Assembly (NCBI GenBank): GCA_036985855.1
Contig: BTQL01000037.1
Span: forward strand, 1-21,993
DNA from: B3-G11 sp036985855
GTDB taxonomy: Bacteria; Actinomycetota; Acidimicrobiia; Spongiisociales; UBA5794
DNA: 21,993 bases
Direction: 5' to 3'
The notes beneath the pieces are model-generated. The model was not told the DNA's origin and did not search any database. It saw only the letters and a list, made by a program, of their open reading frames with translations. This document shows, one piece after another, positions 7,686-14,890 of this stretch. Numbering within the stretch: the stretch's first letter is position 1; each line of letters begins with the position of its first letter. The position numbers and the translations under genes were made by a program.

Positions 7686-8620
7686 GTGGAGGCAAGTTCG
7701 AGGAACTGATGCAGTCGCCCTATGACGACGAACCGGATGACCCTTCGGGTGCGATTCCTTGGAAACTTCCGGTCGGCGCGGCAATTCTGGGAGCACTCCT
7801 GATGGCGGCGTATGTGATTGCTGCCGTGGTTACCGGACCGACAGAAGAAGCTGAGCCCGGCACCACCGATGCCGTTGGGCAGATAGCCCCTGATGTCTCA
7901 ACAGATTTCCCGCCCGGGTTTGCAGCTGTTTCTCCCGATGTTGCATTCAGCGCCGACTTCATGATTGCCGACAAAGGTGCAACAACTCTTCTTGTGTCTT
8001 CTGTGTCTCGGGTTGGGTCTGACCCTCGGTCGCTGGCACCCGTGGATGTGGCGACTTGGACGTTGTTGTCTCCGAGCGGGGAGGAATCCATGGTCGCACA
8101 GTATTCAAGCCGTGAAGCGCCCGGTGGATTCACTGTCCAGTTTGGGCCAGTGTCCGCCCCGGACGGCGCGGTCGCGGTTGCCGCATTGCCCGGTGCTGTG
8201 GCAGAGCTGGAAACGACTGTTGACACGGCTCTGCCAACGAGGCTTGTTGACTATGAACTTGCCGGTGACGGCTTCGTTGTCGTGATTGATGAACTCGAGA
8301 TTGGGATCAACGGCGGTTCGTTTCGCTGGCATCTAGAGGGTGGAGTTGCCGCCAAGGTCGACATTGTGATCACTCTCGCTGGAGCGGGCTTGGTGCCTCA
8401 GTTCGTTACGCCCTACAACGCGGAGAACGAACAGGGAGTCACTGTTGCCCCCGAGCCTCTGTGGGCGCCTGTCGGTAGGAGTCAACTCATAGGCGACTTT
8501 GACCCGCATTCCGAGGGAGGTAGCGTCCCAACATCCGCAACCATCGAGTTCTTCGTTTTGGTTGTGACCGAGATTGGCGAGTCCTTCGAGATTCCGATCG
8601 GAACCGTTGTTGGGCCGTAG
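7682..8620 (+). CDS. Single-pass membrane-anchored protein of unknown function (gene B of a pair)
   Basis: 312 residues. A cytoplasmic N-terminal tail of about 28 residues (acidic: PYDDEPDDPSG) precedes one membrane segment (about residues 30-50, LPVGAAILGALLMAAYVIAA). An acidic/threonine linker and about 240 residues of predicted beta-rich extracytoplasmic domain follow. No cysteines, zinc sites or catalytic motifs are visible. It starts in the stop codon of gene A (ATGA). Short stretches look alike in A and B (for example VEILDGVVIELVRT in A and VVVIDELEIGINGG in B), which hints at a common origin, but I could not align them rigorously. The function is unknown; the partner is presumably gene A. 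Confidence 0.7.
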   Translation: MSGGKFEELMQSPYDDEPDDPSGAIPWKLPVGAAILGALLMAAYVIAAVVTGPTEEAEPGTTDAVGQIAPDVSTDFPPGFAAVSPDVAFSADFMIADKGATTLLVSSVSRVGSDPRSLAPVDVATWTLLSPSGEESMVAQYSSREAPGGFTVQFGPVSAPDGAVAVAALPGAVAELETTVDTALPTRLVDYELAGDGFVVVIDELEIGINGGSFRWHLEGGVAAKVDIVITLAGAGLVPQFVTPYNAENEQGVTVAPEPLWAPVGRSQLIGDFDPHSEGGSVPTSATIEFFVLVVTEIGESFEIPIGTVVGP

Positions 8621-8630
8621 GGGCGCCCGA

Positions 8631-8636
8631 TACACT
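8631..8636 (+). promoter_or_regulatory. Candidate leaderless -10 element before the DtxR-family gene
   Basis: TACACT followed by exactly 6 bases and the ATG at 8643; there is no SD. It lies 10 bases after the stop of gene B, so the regulator may be transcribed on its own as well as by read-through. Confidence 0.45.
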
Positions 8637-8642
8637 CACCGT

Positions 8643-9317
8643 ATGTCGGATATCCATGTGACATCTGAAGCCGAAGAGATGTACCTCATCACGGTCGCTC
8701 GCGCCGTCGAGGACGGTGAGGGGCCTCCTGTGCCCGTCTCGACGATCGCCGGTGTCCTCGAGGTCTCATCGGTATCAGCGAACCAGATGATCAAGAAGCT
8801 TGAAGCCACTGGTCTTGTTGAGTACACGCCCTACAAGGGCGTGACGCTGACAGGCATCGGCGACGAACTTGCGAACACGGTGCTGCGCAACCGCCGTCTG
8901 TGGGGCCGGTTTCTCGTTGATCGTCTCGGCCTCACGCCGGCAAAAGCCGACGAGGTGGCGTGTGAGATGGAACATGTCACCCCCGACATGGTCGCCGAGA
9001 GGCTCGCATCGTTCCTGGGTGATCCAACGACGGGCCCCACCGGTAGACCGATTCCCGGCGGTAGTGGATCGGTTTCACCCACGGCGACTGCCTTGTTGGA
9101 CATCGATGTCGGCGATACGGCGACGGTGATATCAGTCGGTACCTCTAACGGCTCGTTCCTGCGGTCTCAAGCGATCACGGAAGGCGCCGAACTCACGGTC
9201 CTGGGCAAAGGGTCCGACTTCTCGATCCTGCTCGAAGGTCCAGCGGGTTCAGTGCACCTAACGGGCGATATCGCCGGAGAGATCGTCGTCGAAATCAGCC
9301 AGGCTTCCGAGACCTGA
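8643..9317 (+). CDS. DtxR/IdeR/MntR-family metal-dependent transcriptional regulator
   Basis: 224 residues, normal for three-domain DtxR proteins (about 225-230). Residues 1-65 form the winged helix (SEAEEMYLITVARAVEDG; VSANQMIKKLEATGLVEYTPYKGVTLT). Residues 66-140 form the dimerisation/metal domain, ending GPTGRPIPGG. Residues 150-220 form a FeoA/SH3-like domain. Aligned by eye to diphtheria DtxR, the primary metal site is intact: Met13 (DtxR Met10) and VACEMEHV giving Cys107, Glu110 and His111 (102, 105, 106). The ancillary site is not: the positions of DtxR His79, Glu83 and His98 are Arg84, Gly88 and Asp103. The family represses iron uptake or storage genes when Fe(II) or Mn(II) is bound. 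The ATG at 8643 is favoured by the -10 at 8631 and by the conserved N-terminus. Confidence 0.88.
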   Translation: MSDIHVTSEAEEMYLITVARAVEDGEGPPVPVSTIAGVLEVSSVSANQMIKKLEATGLVEYTPYKGVTLTGIGDELANTVLRNRRLWGRFLVDRLGLTPAKADEVACEMEHVTPDMVAERLASFLGDPTTGPTGRPIPGGSGSVSPTATALLDIDVGDTATVISVGTSNGSFLRSQAITEGAELTVLGKGSDFSILLEGPAGSVHLTGDIAGEIVVEISQASET

Positions 9318-9331
9318 ACCCGTTACCTGTG

Positions 9332-9964
9332 TTACTTCTTCGACTTCTCGTAGTACGGGTTGTCGCCGGAATTGTGATCGGTCACATCGATGACCTGACC
9401 CACCTCTGGCACCATCGCAACAATCGTTGCTTCGATGCCCTGGGAGAGTGTGACGTTTGCAAGCCCACATCCTTGACACGCTCCGCCGAGCCGGACGTAG
9501 GCAACGCCGTCTTCAACGGTTACGAGCTCGGCGTTTCCTCCGTGGCCCGCAATCGCCGGATTGATCTGGTTGCGAAGGACGTGATCAACCTGTTTCGCGA
9601 CGGGTTCGGAGAGGTCAGGCGGCGGTCCCTCGCCGAGGATCGTAGGTGAAGGGGAGTTCGGGTTACTGATGCTCAGTCCTGGTTTCAGCAGGTTCTTGGA
9701 CATCTCGATCGTCGCACCGGTGAGGTTCACAACGCTTCCCTGAGGCATCGCGATGGTGAGTTCACCGTGATGCTCGACAACGTCATCGGCATCGAGCATG
9801 TCGACCTTGGACATGTGCATCGAGTACGTGAAGTCTGTCCCCTTCGCTCCTGAGATCGCCAACACGAGTGCAAGGGACTCCGCGTCCGGTTCGGAGGAGC
9901 GAATCTCGAGTAGCTTTTCGAGCGCGTTGTCTGTGATCGTGAGGATGCGAGAATCAGTGGTCAT
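9332..9964 (-). CDS. nfuA: NfuA-type iron-sulfur cluster carrier
   Basis: 210 residues with two domains. The N-terminal half (about 8-105) resembles an A-type (IscA/HesB) fold but lacks its cysteines, as in E. coli NfuA. The C-terminal half (about 118-195) is a Nfu domain with NPAIAGHGGNAELVTVEDG and the cluster-binding GACQGCGLAN (Cys163, Cys166). NfuA dimers hold a 4Fe-4S cluster and hand it to target enzymes. The gene converges on the DtxR-like gene with a 14-base gap and diverges from the ATP-grasp ligase. TAGGTT seven bases before the ATG and the absence of an SD suggest leaderless expression. Confidence 0.88.
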   Translation of the reverse strand: MTTDSRILTITDNALEKLLEIRSSEPDAESLALVLAISGAKGTDFTYSMHMSKVDMLDADDVVEHHGELTIAMPQGSVVNLTGATIEMSKNLLKPGLSISNPNSPSPTILGEGPPPDLSEPVAKQVDHVLRNQINPAIAGHGGNAELVTVEDGVAYVRLGGACQGCGLANVTLSQGIEATIVAMVPEVGQVIDVTDHNSGDNPYYEKSKK

Positions 9965-9971
9965 GACTGTG

Positions 9972-9977
9972 AACCTA
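9972..9977 (-). promoter_or_regulatory. Candidate leaderless -10 element before nfuA
   Basis: Reverse-strand TAGGTT, then 7 bases, then the ATG at 9964. The divergent ligase gene probably starts only a few bases beyond it, so the two promoters would overlap. Confidence 0.35.
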
Positions 9978-9986
9978 TCAGCGGGT

Positions 9987-11255
9987 GTGGATTATTGGGA
10001 TCGTGATGATACGCATGCACGACCGCGTACGAAACAACGGCCTGTCGTCGTCCTCGTGGTGCCCTCGGGGAGTTACCGCACCACGGACTTCGTGGAGGCG
10101 GCACGTGCGCTGCGTGTCGACCTCATCGTTGCGTCCGACGGTGATGTGCCCATGGGCGATGTCGGTCGGTCTCGTTCCTTGCTCATCGACTTCACACGCA
10201 CGGAGTGGTCTGCGGCGCGCATAACGAACCTCAAGCCCGCCCCAGACGCTGTGATCGCAGCGGACGACAGGGGCGTCGTCATCGCAGCGATGGCATCAGC
10301 CTCTCTCTCGATACCTGCGAACCCAGTGACCGCGGTGTCCTCGACCAGGGACAAGGCCCACATGCGTGGCCTGCTTGAGAGCGCCGGCGTACGACAGCCT
10401 GAATATCGACTGGCAGCTCTGGGGCAAGTGGTAGTGGAGGCTTCGCTCATCGGATACCCCTGCGTCGTGAAACCGAGACGCCTGTCTGCGAGTCGTGGTG
10501 TCATTCGGGTGGATACCGCGGCAGAGGCGGAGACGGCGGAGGCCAGGATCCGCGACATCATGAGGGTTGCCGGCGGAGACGCCAGTGAGTCTCTTCTCGT
10601 CGAGGCGTTTGTCCAGGGACCCGAAGTCGCGGTTGAGGGGATGCTCATCGACGGAACCTTGCATGTGCTTGCCCTTCTCGATAAACCCGACATGCTCGAC
10701 GGCCCGTTCTTCGAGGAGACGATGTTCGTCACACCGTCGCGCCACATCGAGGCGACCCAGAGCGAGGTTGCCACGGTCACCCAAGCAGCCACGAAAGCAC
10801 TCGGACTCGTATCGGGTCCCGTGCACGCCGAGGTGAGGTGCGGCCCCGACGGAGTGGTACTCATCGAGATCGCTGCGAGATCGATAGGCGGGCTCTGCGG
10901 ACGGTCGCTCAGTTTCGGATTGCTTGGTGAATCGCTCGAGCTGCTCATCCTCCGCAGCGCCCTGGGGTTGCCGGGGACCGGTCTCGACTCTGCCAAGGCT
11001 GCTTCGGGCGTTCTCATGCTGCCAATCCAGGAGGCTGGGACTCTTGACTCGATCGAGTGCATCGACCAAGCACTAGCTGTATCAGGCATAACCGACTTCA
11101 GCCAGACGATCGCGAACGGCAAGGAGGTCGTTCCCCTGCCCGAGGGTGATCGATATCTCGGATTCCTCTTCGCCGAGGGGCTCACGCCCGAAGCTGTTGA
11201 GCGAACTCTGCGCGAAGCGCAGACAACACTCGACGTACGAATCCGTAGACCGTAA
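9987..11255 (+). CDS. ATP-grasp ligase, L-amino-acid-ligase type
   Basis: About 422 residues from the GTG chosen here. An N-terminal Rossmann-like region (VVVLVVPSGSYRTTDFVEAA) is followed by the ATP-grasp fold: CVVKPRRLSASRGV (nucleotide-binding Lys), VEAFVQGPEVAVEGMLIDG, and HAEVRCGPDGVVLIEIAARS with IGG (Mg-ATP acidic residues). The C-terminal 90 residues (VLMLPIQEAG ... LGFLFAEG) resemble the extra C-terminal domain of bacterial L-amino-acid ligases, which join amino acids into dipeptides with ATP. The substrates are unknown. The start is uncertain: in-frame ATG 9963 would overlap the divergent nfuA start codon, and GTG 9969, 9987 and 10056 are alternatives; none has an SD. A peptidase pair (TldD/TldE) follows on the same strand after 70 bases. 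Confidence 0.75.
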   Translation: MDYWDRDDTHARPRTKQRPVVVLVVPSGSYRTTDFVEAARALRVDLIVASDGDVPMGDVGRSRSLLIDFTRTEWSAARITNLKPAPDAVIAADDRGVVIAAMASASLSIPANPVTAVSSTRDKAHMRGLLESAGVRQPEYRLAALGQVVVEASLIGYPCVVKPRRLSASRGVIRVDTAAEAETAEARIRDIMRVAGGDASESLLVEAFVQGPEVAVEGMLIDGTLHVLALLDKPDMLDGPFFEETMFVTPSRHIEATQSEVATVTQAATKALGLVSGPVHAEVRCGPDGVVLIEIAARSIGGLCGRSLSFGLLGESLELLILRSALGLPGTGLDSAKAASGVLMLPIQEAGTLDSIECIDQALAVSGITDFSQTIANGKEVVPLPEGDRYLGFLFAEGLTPEAVERTLREAQTTLDVRIRRP

Positions 11256-11325
11256 AGGTGTCGGTGGCGGCGCTTGACGTCTGTATGCCGTCTACCGTCT
11301 GCTGTGTTCCGATCGCGGAGGAAGA

Positions 11326-12765
11326 GTGTTCGACGAAGCAAGTTTGGCCGTACAGAGCGCCCTCGATGCCGGCTCCGCGTATGCGGATGCAAGAGTGGTC
11401 ATAACAAAGACCGAATCTGTTGACGTTCGGAACCAGAATCTCGATCGGATGGAGCGAACCGAGGCAGCCGGTGTTGGGGTTCGCGCCCTCATCGGATCGT
11501 CGTGGGGTTTCGCAGCGACCGCCGACCTCACAAGCGAGAGCATCAGGGCTACCGGCGAACGTGCCGCAGCTATTGCTCGTGCATCAGCCGTCGTGCCCGG
11601 CCCACCGATGCAGTTCGCAGACGTGCCCGTCGTGGAGGGTTTCTGGGAGACGCCGTATGAGGAGGATCCCTTCGCCGTTTCGACGTCAGACAAGGTGGAC
11701 ATGCTCGTGGAGGTCACGAGGACGATGCAGGGCGTCGTTGGTGTGGCGATCGCGACTGGCAAACTCATGTTCTACGACACGAACAAGTGGTTCGTGTCTT
11801 CTCAGGGCCACCGTATCCATCAGCACATCGTCGAGTCGGGTGGTGGGTACGATGCCACGGCTATCGGCGAATCTGAGACCCAGCGGCGCTCCTACCCGCA
11901 GTCCTTCGGCCAATACGAAACCGGTGGATACGAGACCGTGCGTGCGTGGGACTACGAGGCGAACGCGCAACGAATCGGCGAACAGGCTGTTGCCTTGCTT
12001 ACGGCAGACGACATGGACGAGAGCGAGACCAACCTCATTCTCGAGGGTTCGCAACTTGCACTCCAGATCCATGAATCTGTAGGCCATGCAATCGAGCTCG
12101 ATCGAATCCTCGGATGGGAAGCAGCCTTTGCCGGCACAAGCCATCTCGAACTCGCAACGCTTCGCAGTCACCGGTACGGCTCGGATCTGATGAACATCAC
12201 AGCAGACGCAACGCTTCCGGGTGCACTCGGCACATTCGGGTACGACGACGAAGGGACACCCGCCCAGCGGGTCGACATCGTAAAGAACGGAACCTGGGTA
12301 GGTGTGCTTTCCGGCAGGGACTCGGCCGCCATTGCGGGCTTGCCGCCGGGTGGCATGGTGCGTGCCGACGGCTTCAACCGTCTTCCGATGGTACGTATGA
12401 CGAACGTTGGCCTCCTCCCGGGTGAAGGCACACTCGAAGACATCATCGCGGACACCGAGGACGGTGTGTACATGGCTACGAACCGGTCGTGGTCGATCGA
12501 TGACAAACGACTCAACTTCCAGTTCGGCACGGAGATCGCGTGGGAGGTCAAGAACGGTGAGCTCGGCAAGATGCTGAAGAACCCCACCTATACGGGGATC
12601 ACACCGCAATTCTGGGGTTCGCTCGACAGGCTTGCCGGAGAGGAAGAGTGGGTGCATTGGGGCACACCGAACTGCGGAAAGGGACAGCCCGTGCAGATCG
12701 CTCACACGGGGCATTCGGCATCCCCCGCCCGGTTCGCAAATGTACGTGTGGGGGTGAAGGGATGA
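11326..12765 (+). CDS. tldD: TldD metalloprotease subunit
   Basis: 479 residues, full length. TldD and TldE form a heterodimeric zinc protease that digests unfolded or short peptides and, in some bacteria, matures peptide natural products. The zinc-binding HExxxH is present as HESVGH (His249, Glu250, His254), and a third ligand fits NCGKGQ (Cys450). The N-terminal VRNQNLDRMERTEAAGVGVR and C-terminal HTGHSASPARFAN are typical. The GTG start at 11326 is preceded by GGAGGAAGA, a clear ribosome-binding site. It is translationally coupled to tldE by an ATGA overlap. Confidence 0.92.
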   Translation: MFDEASLAVQSALDAGSAYADARVVITKTESVDVRNQNLDRMERTEAAGVGVRALIGSSWGFAATADLTSESIRATGERAAAIARASAVVPGPPMQFADVPVVEGFWETPYEEDPFAVSTSDKVDMLVEVTRTMQGVVGVAIATGKLMFYDTNKWFVSSQGHRIHQHIVESGGGYDATAIGESETQRRSYPQSFGQYETGGYETVRAWDYEANAQRIGEQAVALLTADDMDESETNLILEGSQLALQIHESVGHAIELDRILGWEAAFAGTSHLELATLRSHRYGSDLMNITADATLPGALGTFGYDDEGTPAQRVDIVKNGTWVGVLSGRDSAAIAGLPPGGMVRADGFNRLPMVRMTNVGLLPGEGTLEDIIADTEDGVYMATNRSWSIDDKRLNFQFGTEIAWEVKNGELGKMLKNPTYTGITPQFWGSLDRLAGEEEWVHWGTPNCGKGQPVQIAHTGHSASPARFANVRVGVKG

Positions 12766-14093
12766 ATCGCGGACAGAACCTCGTCAACGAAACACTCGAG
12801 ATGGTCGGCGATCACGCCGAGGCCGAGGTGCTCGCGGACGTCGGCACAACGTCGCTTACCCGATTCGCGAACTCCTTCATCCACCAGAATGTTTCTGAGG
12901 ACGTTGAACAAGTGAATCTCAAGGTCGCTGTCGAAGGCAAGGTCGCGAGCTCGTCAACCACCTCGACAACTTCAGACGCGTTGGCCCGGTTCGTCGACGC
13001 GACATTCGAAACCGCAAAGGGTCAACCGGTCGACGAGGACTGGGCAGGCCTGGGCGGCCCTTCAGAAGTCGCGGCAGTTGACCATTGGGATGCCGACACC
13101 GCATCGGCGGATCCGATGGCTCGAGCCGAGGCCGTGAAAGCGTTCGTCGATGCAGGCGAAGGTCTCCGCGGGGCCGGGTACTGCCAGACCGAAGCCCGTA
13201 GACACGCCTATGGGAACACGGCCGGTCGAAGGGTTCATGGTCGATTCACAACAGCGATCGTCGACGGTATCCACCAGACTGAGTCCTCGGCTGGTTCAGG
13301 ACACGCTGCGGGTGTCGCGATGTCGAGCATCGACGCCGGCGTTGTTGGTGCCCTCGCTGCACAACGTGCACGAGACAGCGTCGGGGCGTTCGATACGAAA
13401 CCGGGTGACTATCAGGTTGTGCTGTCGCCCGAGTGCATAGCAACGATCGCCGTGTTCCTGAATATCTACGGATTCAACGGGAAGATGGTTGAGGAGGGGA
13501 TGTCCTTTGCGAATCTCGACGAGCAGCAGTTCGACGAGGTGTTCAACCTATGGGATGGCCCGACGGACCCCGGTGCACTCTATCTACCCTTCGATGTCGA
13601 GGGCACGCCGAAGCGGCATCTCGAACTGATCAAGGGTGGAGTGACGACTGCCCTGCTGCACACACGTCGAACTGCCAAGAAAGCAGGTACCGAATCGACC
13701 GGTCATGCAGCGCAAGGCGCAGAGATGTGGGGACCGTTTGCGGCGAATGTGTTCATCGGAGGTGGAGACAAGTCGGTTGAGGAGCTGGTCGTTGGTATCG
13801 ATCGAGGGATATACGTGTCGACGTTCCACTACTGCAGGGTGCTCGACCCCAAGTCGCTTGTTGTGACGGGGCTCACTCGGAACGGGACCTTCATGATCGA
13901 GAACGGAAAGGTCACGGATCCGGTGACCAATATGCGCTTCACGCAGTCCTTTGTCGACGCCCTCGGACCAGGCAAGATCGATGGAATTGGTGACGACGCG
14001 AGGTATGCAGACTCAGAATTCGGGCCGACGATCATCCACGCACCATCGATGCAACTCGCTTCGTGGAACTTCACCGGAGGAGCCGAAGGATGA
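12762..14093 (+). CDS. tldE: TldE (PmbA) protease partner subunit
   Basis: 443 residues. It is homologous in layout to TldD but without the HExxxH motif, as expected for the partner that shapes the substrate channel. Characteristic parts are LTRFANSFIHQNVSE near the N-terminus, YGNTAGRRVHGRFTT, and YVSTFHYCRVLDPKSLVVTG with TRNGTFMIENGKV near the C-terminus. The ATG at 12762 overlaps the tldD stop (ATGA), with AAGG just upstream. The TGA stop in turn overlaps the start of the next small gene, so three genes form a coupled unit. Confidence 0.9.
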   Translation: MNRGQNLVNETLEMVGDHAEAEVLADVGTTSLTRFANSFIHQNVSEDVEQVNLKVAVEGKVASSSTTSTTSDALARFVDATFETAKGQPVDEDWAGLGGPSEVAAVDHWDADTASADPMARAEAVKAFVDAGEGLRGAGYCQTEARRHAYGNTAGRRVHGRFTTAIVDGIHQTESSAGSGHAAGVAMSSIDAGVVGALAAQRARDSVGAFDTKPGDYQVVLSPECIATIAVFLNIYGFNGKMVEEGMSFANLDEQQFDEVFNLWDGPTDPGALYLPFDVEGTPKRHLELIKGGVTTALLHTRRTAKKAGTESTGHAAQGAEMWGPFAANVFIGGGDKSVEELVVGIDRGIYVSTFHYCRVLDPKSLVVTGLTRNGTFMIENGKVTDPVTNMRFTQSFVDALGPGKIDGIGDDARYADSEFGPTIIHAPSMQLASWNFTGGAEG

Positions 14094-14299
14094 TGCACGT
14101 GCTCGGTCCCCAGGTTTCTGCGGCGGAGTTCACGGATCGGGACAAGGCCGATGAGGCATGGGGGATGCTTGTGGACGCAGGCATCCCCGCGGCAATCATC
14201 ACCGACCCCGGCATGCTGGGTGCATATGAGCTCTCTGTGATGGTGCAGAGAGAGGATCTCGAGCGGGCGAGACGGATCCTCTTTCCGCTTGTCGAGTAG
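14090..14299 (+). CDS. Small DUF2007-like protein
   Basis: 69 residues. The sequence AAEFTDRDKADEAWGMLVDA, then GIPAAIITDPGMLGAYELSV, then VQREDLERARRIL, follows the layout of short DUF2007 proteins: a ferredoxin-like alpha-beta fold that starts by comparing neighbouring residues and ends with a helix. Members are sometimes called putative signal-transducing proteins, and their role is not established. The start overlaps the tldE stop (ATGA, with a second ATG following directly), and GGAGG lies about 10 bases upstream, so it is co-translated with TldD/TldE. A terminator follows at 14328. The family assignment is tentative. Confidence 0.6.
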   Translation: MMHVLGPQVSAAEFTDRDKADEAWGMLVDAGIPAAIITDPGMLGAYELSVMVQREDLERARRILFPLVE

Positions 14300-14327
14300 G
14301 GCGGCGAGCGCAATTCTCGAATGCAAG

Positions 14328-14355
14328 AAGCCCCCGCCGTCAACGGCAGGGGCTT
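14328..14355. terminator. Bidirectional intrinsic terminator between the tld operon and trxA
   Basis: A 13-pair stem with one C-A mismatch (left arm 14328-14340, right arm 14343-14355) and a very short loop, ending in TTTT at 14354-14357 on the + strand. It sits between the convergent ends of the small DUF2007-like gene (14299) and trxA (14379), so it can serve both. On the reverse strand the run after the stem is CTTCTTGC, a weaker T-tract. Confidence 0.8.
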
Positions 14356-14378
14356 TTGCAGCTGGGTGGTGTCAGCCG

Positions 14379-14756
14379 TTATGCAGGAGCGTCGGCCTTC
14401 TCCTGCTCGGCGATCTCTTTGCGGACGGCGTCCATGTCGAGAGCCTCGATCTGACCGATCACATCCTTCAGACCTTGCTCGGGAAGTGCGCCGGGCTGGG
14501 AGAAGACACCGATCTGGTCCTTGAACGCCATGAGTGTCGGTATCGAGCGGATCTGGAACTGGGCAGCGAGCTCCTGGTGGGCCTCAGTGTCGACCTTGGC
14601 GAAGACGATGTTCGGATACTCCGCTGACACCTTCTCGTAGGTAGGTGCGAACATCTTGCACGGTCCGCACCAGTCCGCCCAGAAGTCGATCAGGACGATG
14701 TCGTGGTCCTCGATCGTGGACTCGAGGGTTTCCATTGAGATATCTACTGTGGCCAT
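14379..14756 (-). CDS. trxA: Thioredoxin
   Basis: 125 residues. DFWADWCGPCKMFAP carries the redox-active CGPC (Cys30, Cys33), and IRSIPTLMAF carries the conserved cis-proline. There is no signal peptide, so it acts in the cytoplasm as a general disulfide reductant. Compared with a usual length of about 105-110 it has a 15-20 residue charged C-terminal extension (AVRKEIAEQEKADAPA). GGAGA lies 9 bases before the ATG. It is divergent from the ccm operon, whose CcmG and CcmH need reducing power passed across the membrane from cytoplasmic thioredoxin; the link is plausible but inferred, and no CcdA/DsbD is in the window. Confidence 0.95.
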   Translation of the reverse strand: MATVDISMETLESTIEDHDIVLIDFWADWCGPCKMFAPTYEKVSAEYPNIVFAKVDTEAHQELAAQFQIRSIPTLMAFKDQIGVFSQPGALPEQGLKDVIGQIEALDMDAVRKEIAEQEKADAPA

Positions 14757-14801
14757 GGTTGCTGGTCTCCGTTTCGGCTTCGGTGTTTCGGTAAGGTCTC
14801 G

Positions 14802-14829
14802 TATGATTCAACTACTATGATTCAACTAC
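14802..14829 (+). repeat. Perfect tandem 14-base repeat carrying two TATGAT boxes
   Basis: TATGATTCAACTAC occurs twice back to back (14802-14815, 14816-14829) in the gap between trxA and ccmA. Each copy begins with TATGAT, a near-consensus -10, so on the + strand it could give two start sites for the ccm operon with a 60-75 base leader. On the reverse strand each copy contains TTGAAT, a passable -35 for trxA. It may instead be a duplicated regulator site. Confidence 0.7.
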
Positions 14830-14877
14830 CCTGGGGGGTATCCTATTCCTGAGTAGGGATGTTCCGCTCCGTGACCG

Positions 14878-14883
14878 TAAACT
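14878..14883 (+). promoter_or_regulatory. Candidate leaderless -10 element before ccmA
   Basis: TAAACT, then 7 bases, then the ATG at 14891; there is no SD. It would act alongside or instead of the upstream TATGAT boxes. Confidence 0.4.
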
Positions 14884-14890
14884 TCCCGTT

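Noticed and set aside
11274..11302. TTGACG as a -35 for tldD.
   Set aside because: No acceptable -10 at 16-18 bases downstream.
10073..11392. A 439-codon reverse open frame opposite the L-amino-acid-ligase-like gene.
   Set aside because: Low-complexity Ser/Arg/Thr-rich translation typical of antisense frames; the forward strand has clear ATP-grasp motifs.
11686..12714. A 342-codon reverse open frame opposite tldD.
   Set aside because: Covers the HExxxH region of tldD and shows no recognisable protein features.
14831..14862. A possible dyad regulator site (ATCCTA ... TAGGGAT) upstream of ccmA.
   Set aside because: The half-sites differ by an inserted base, and I cannot match it to a known DtxR/IdeR or other operator.
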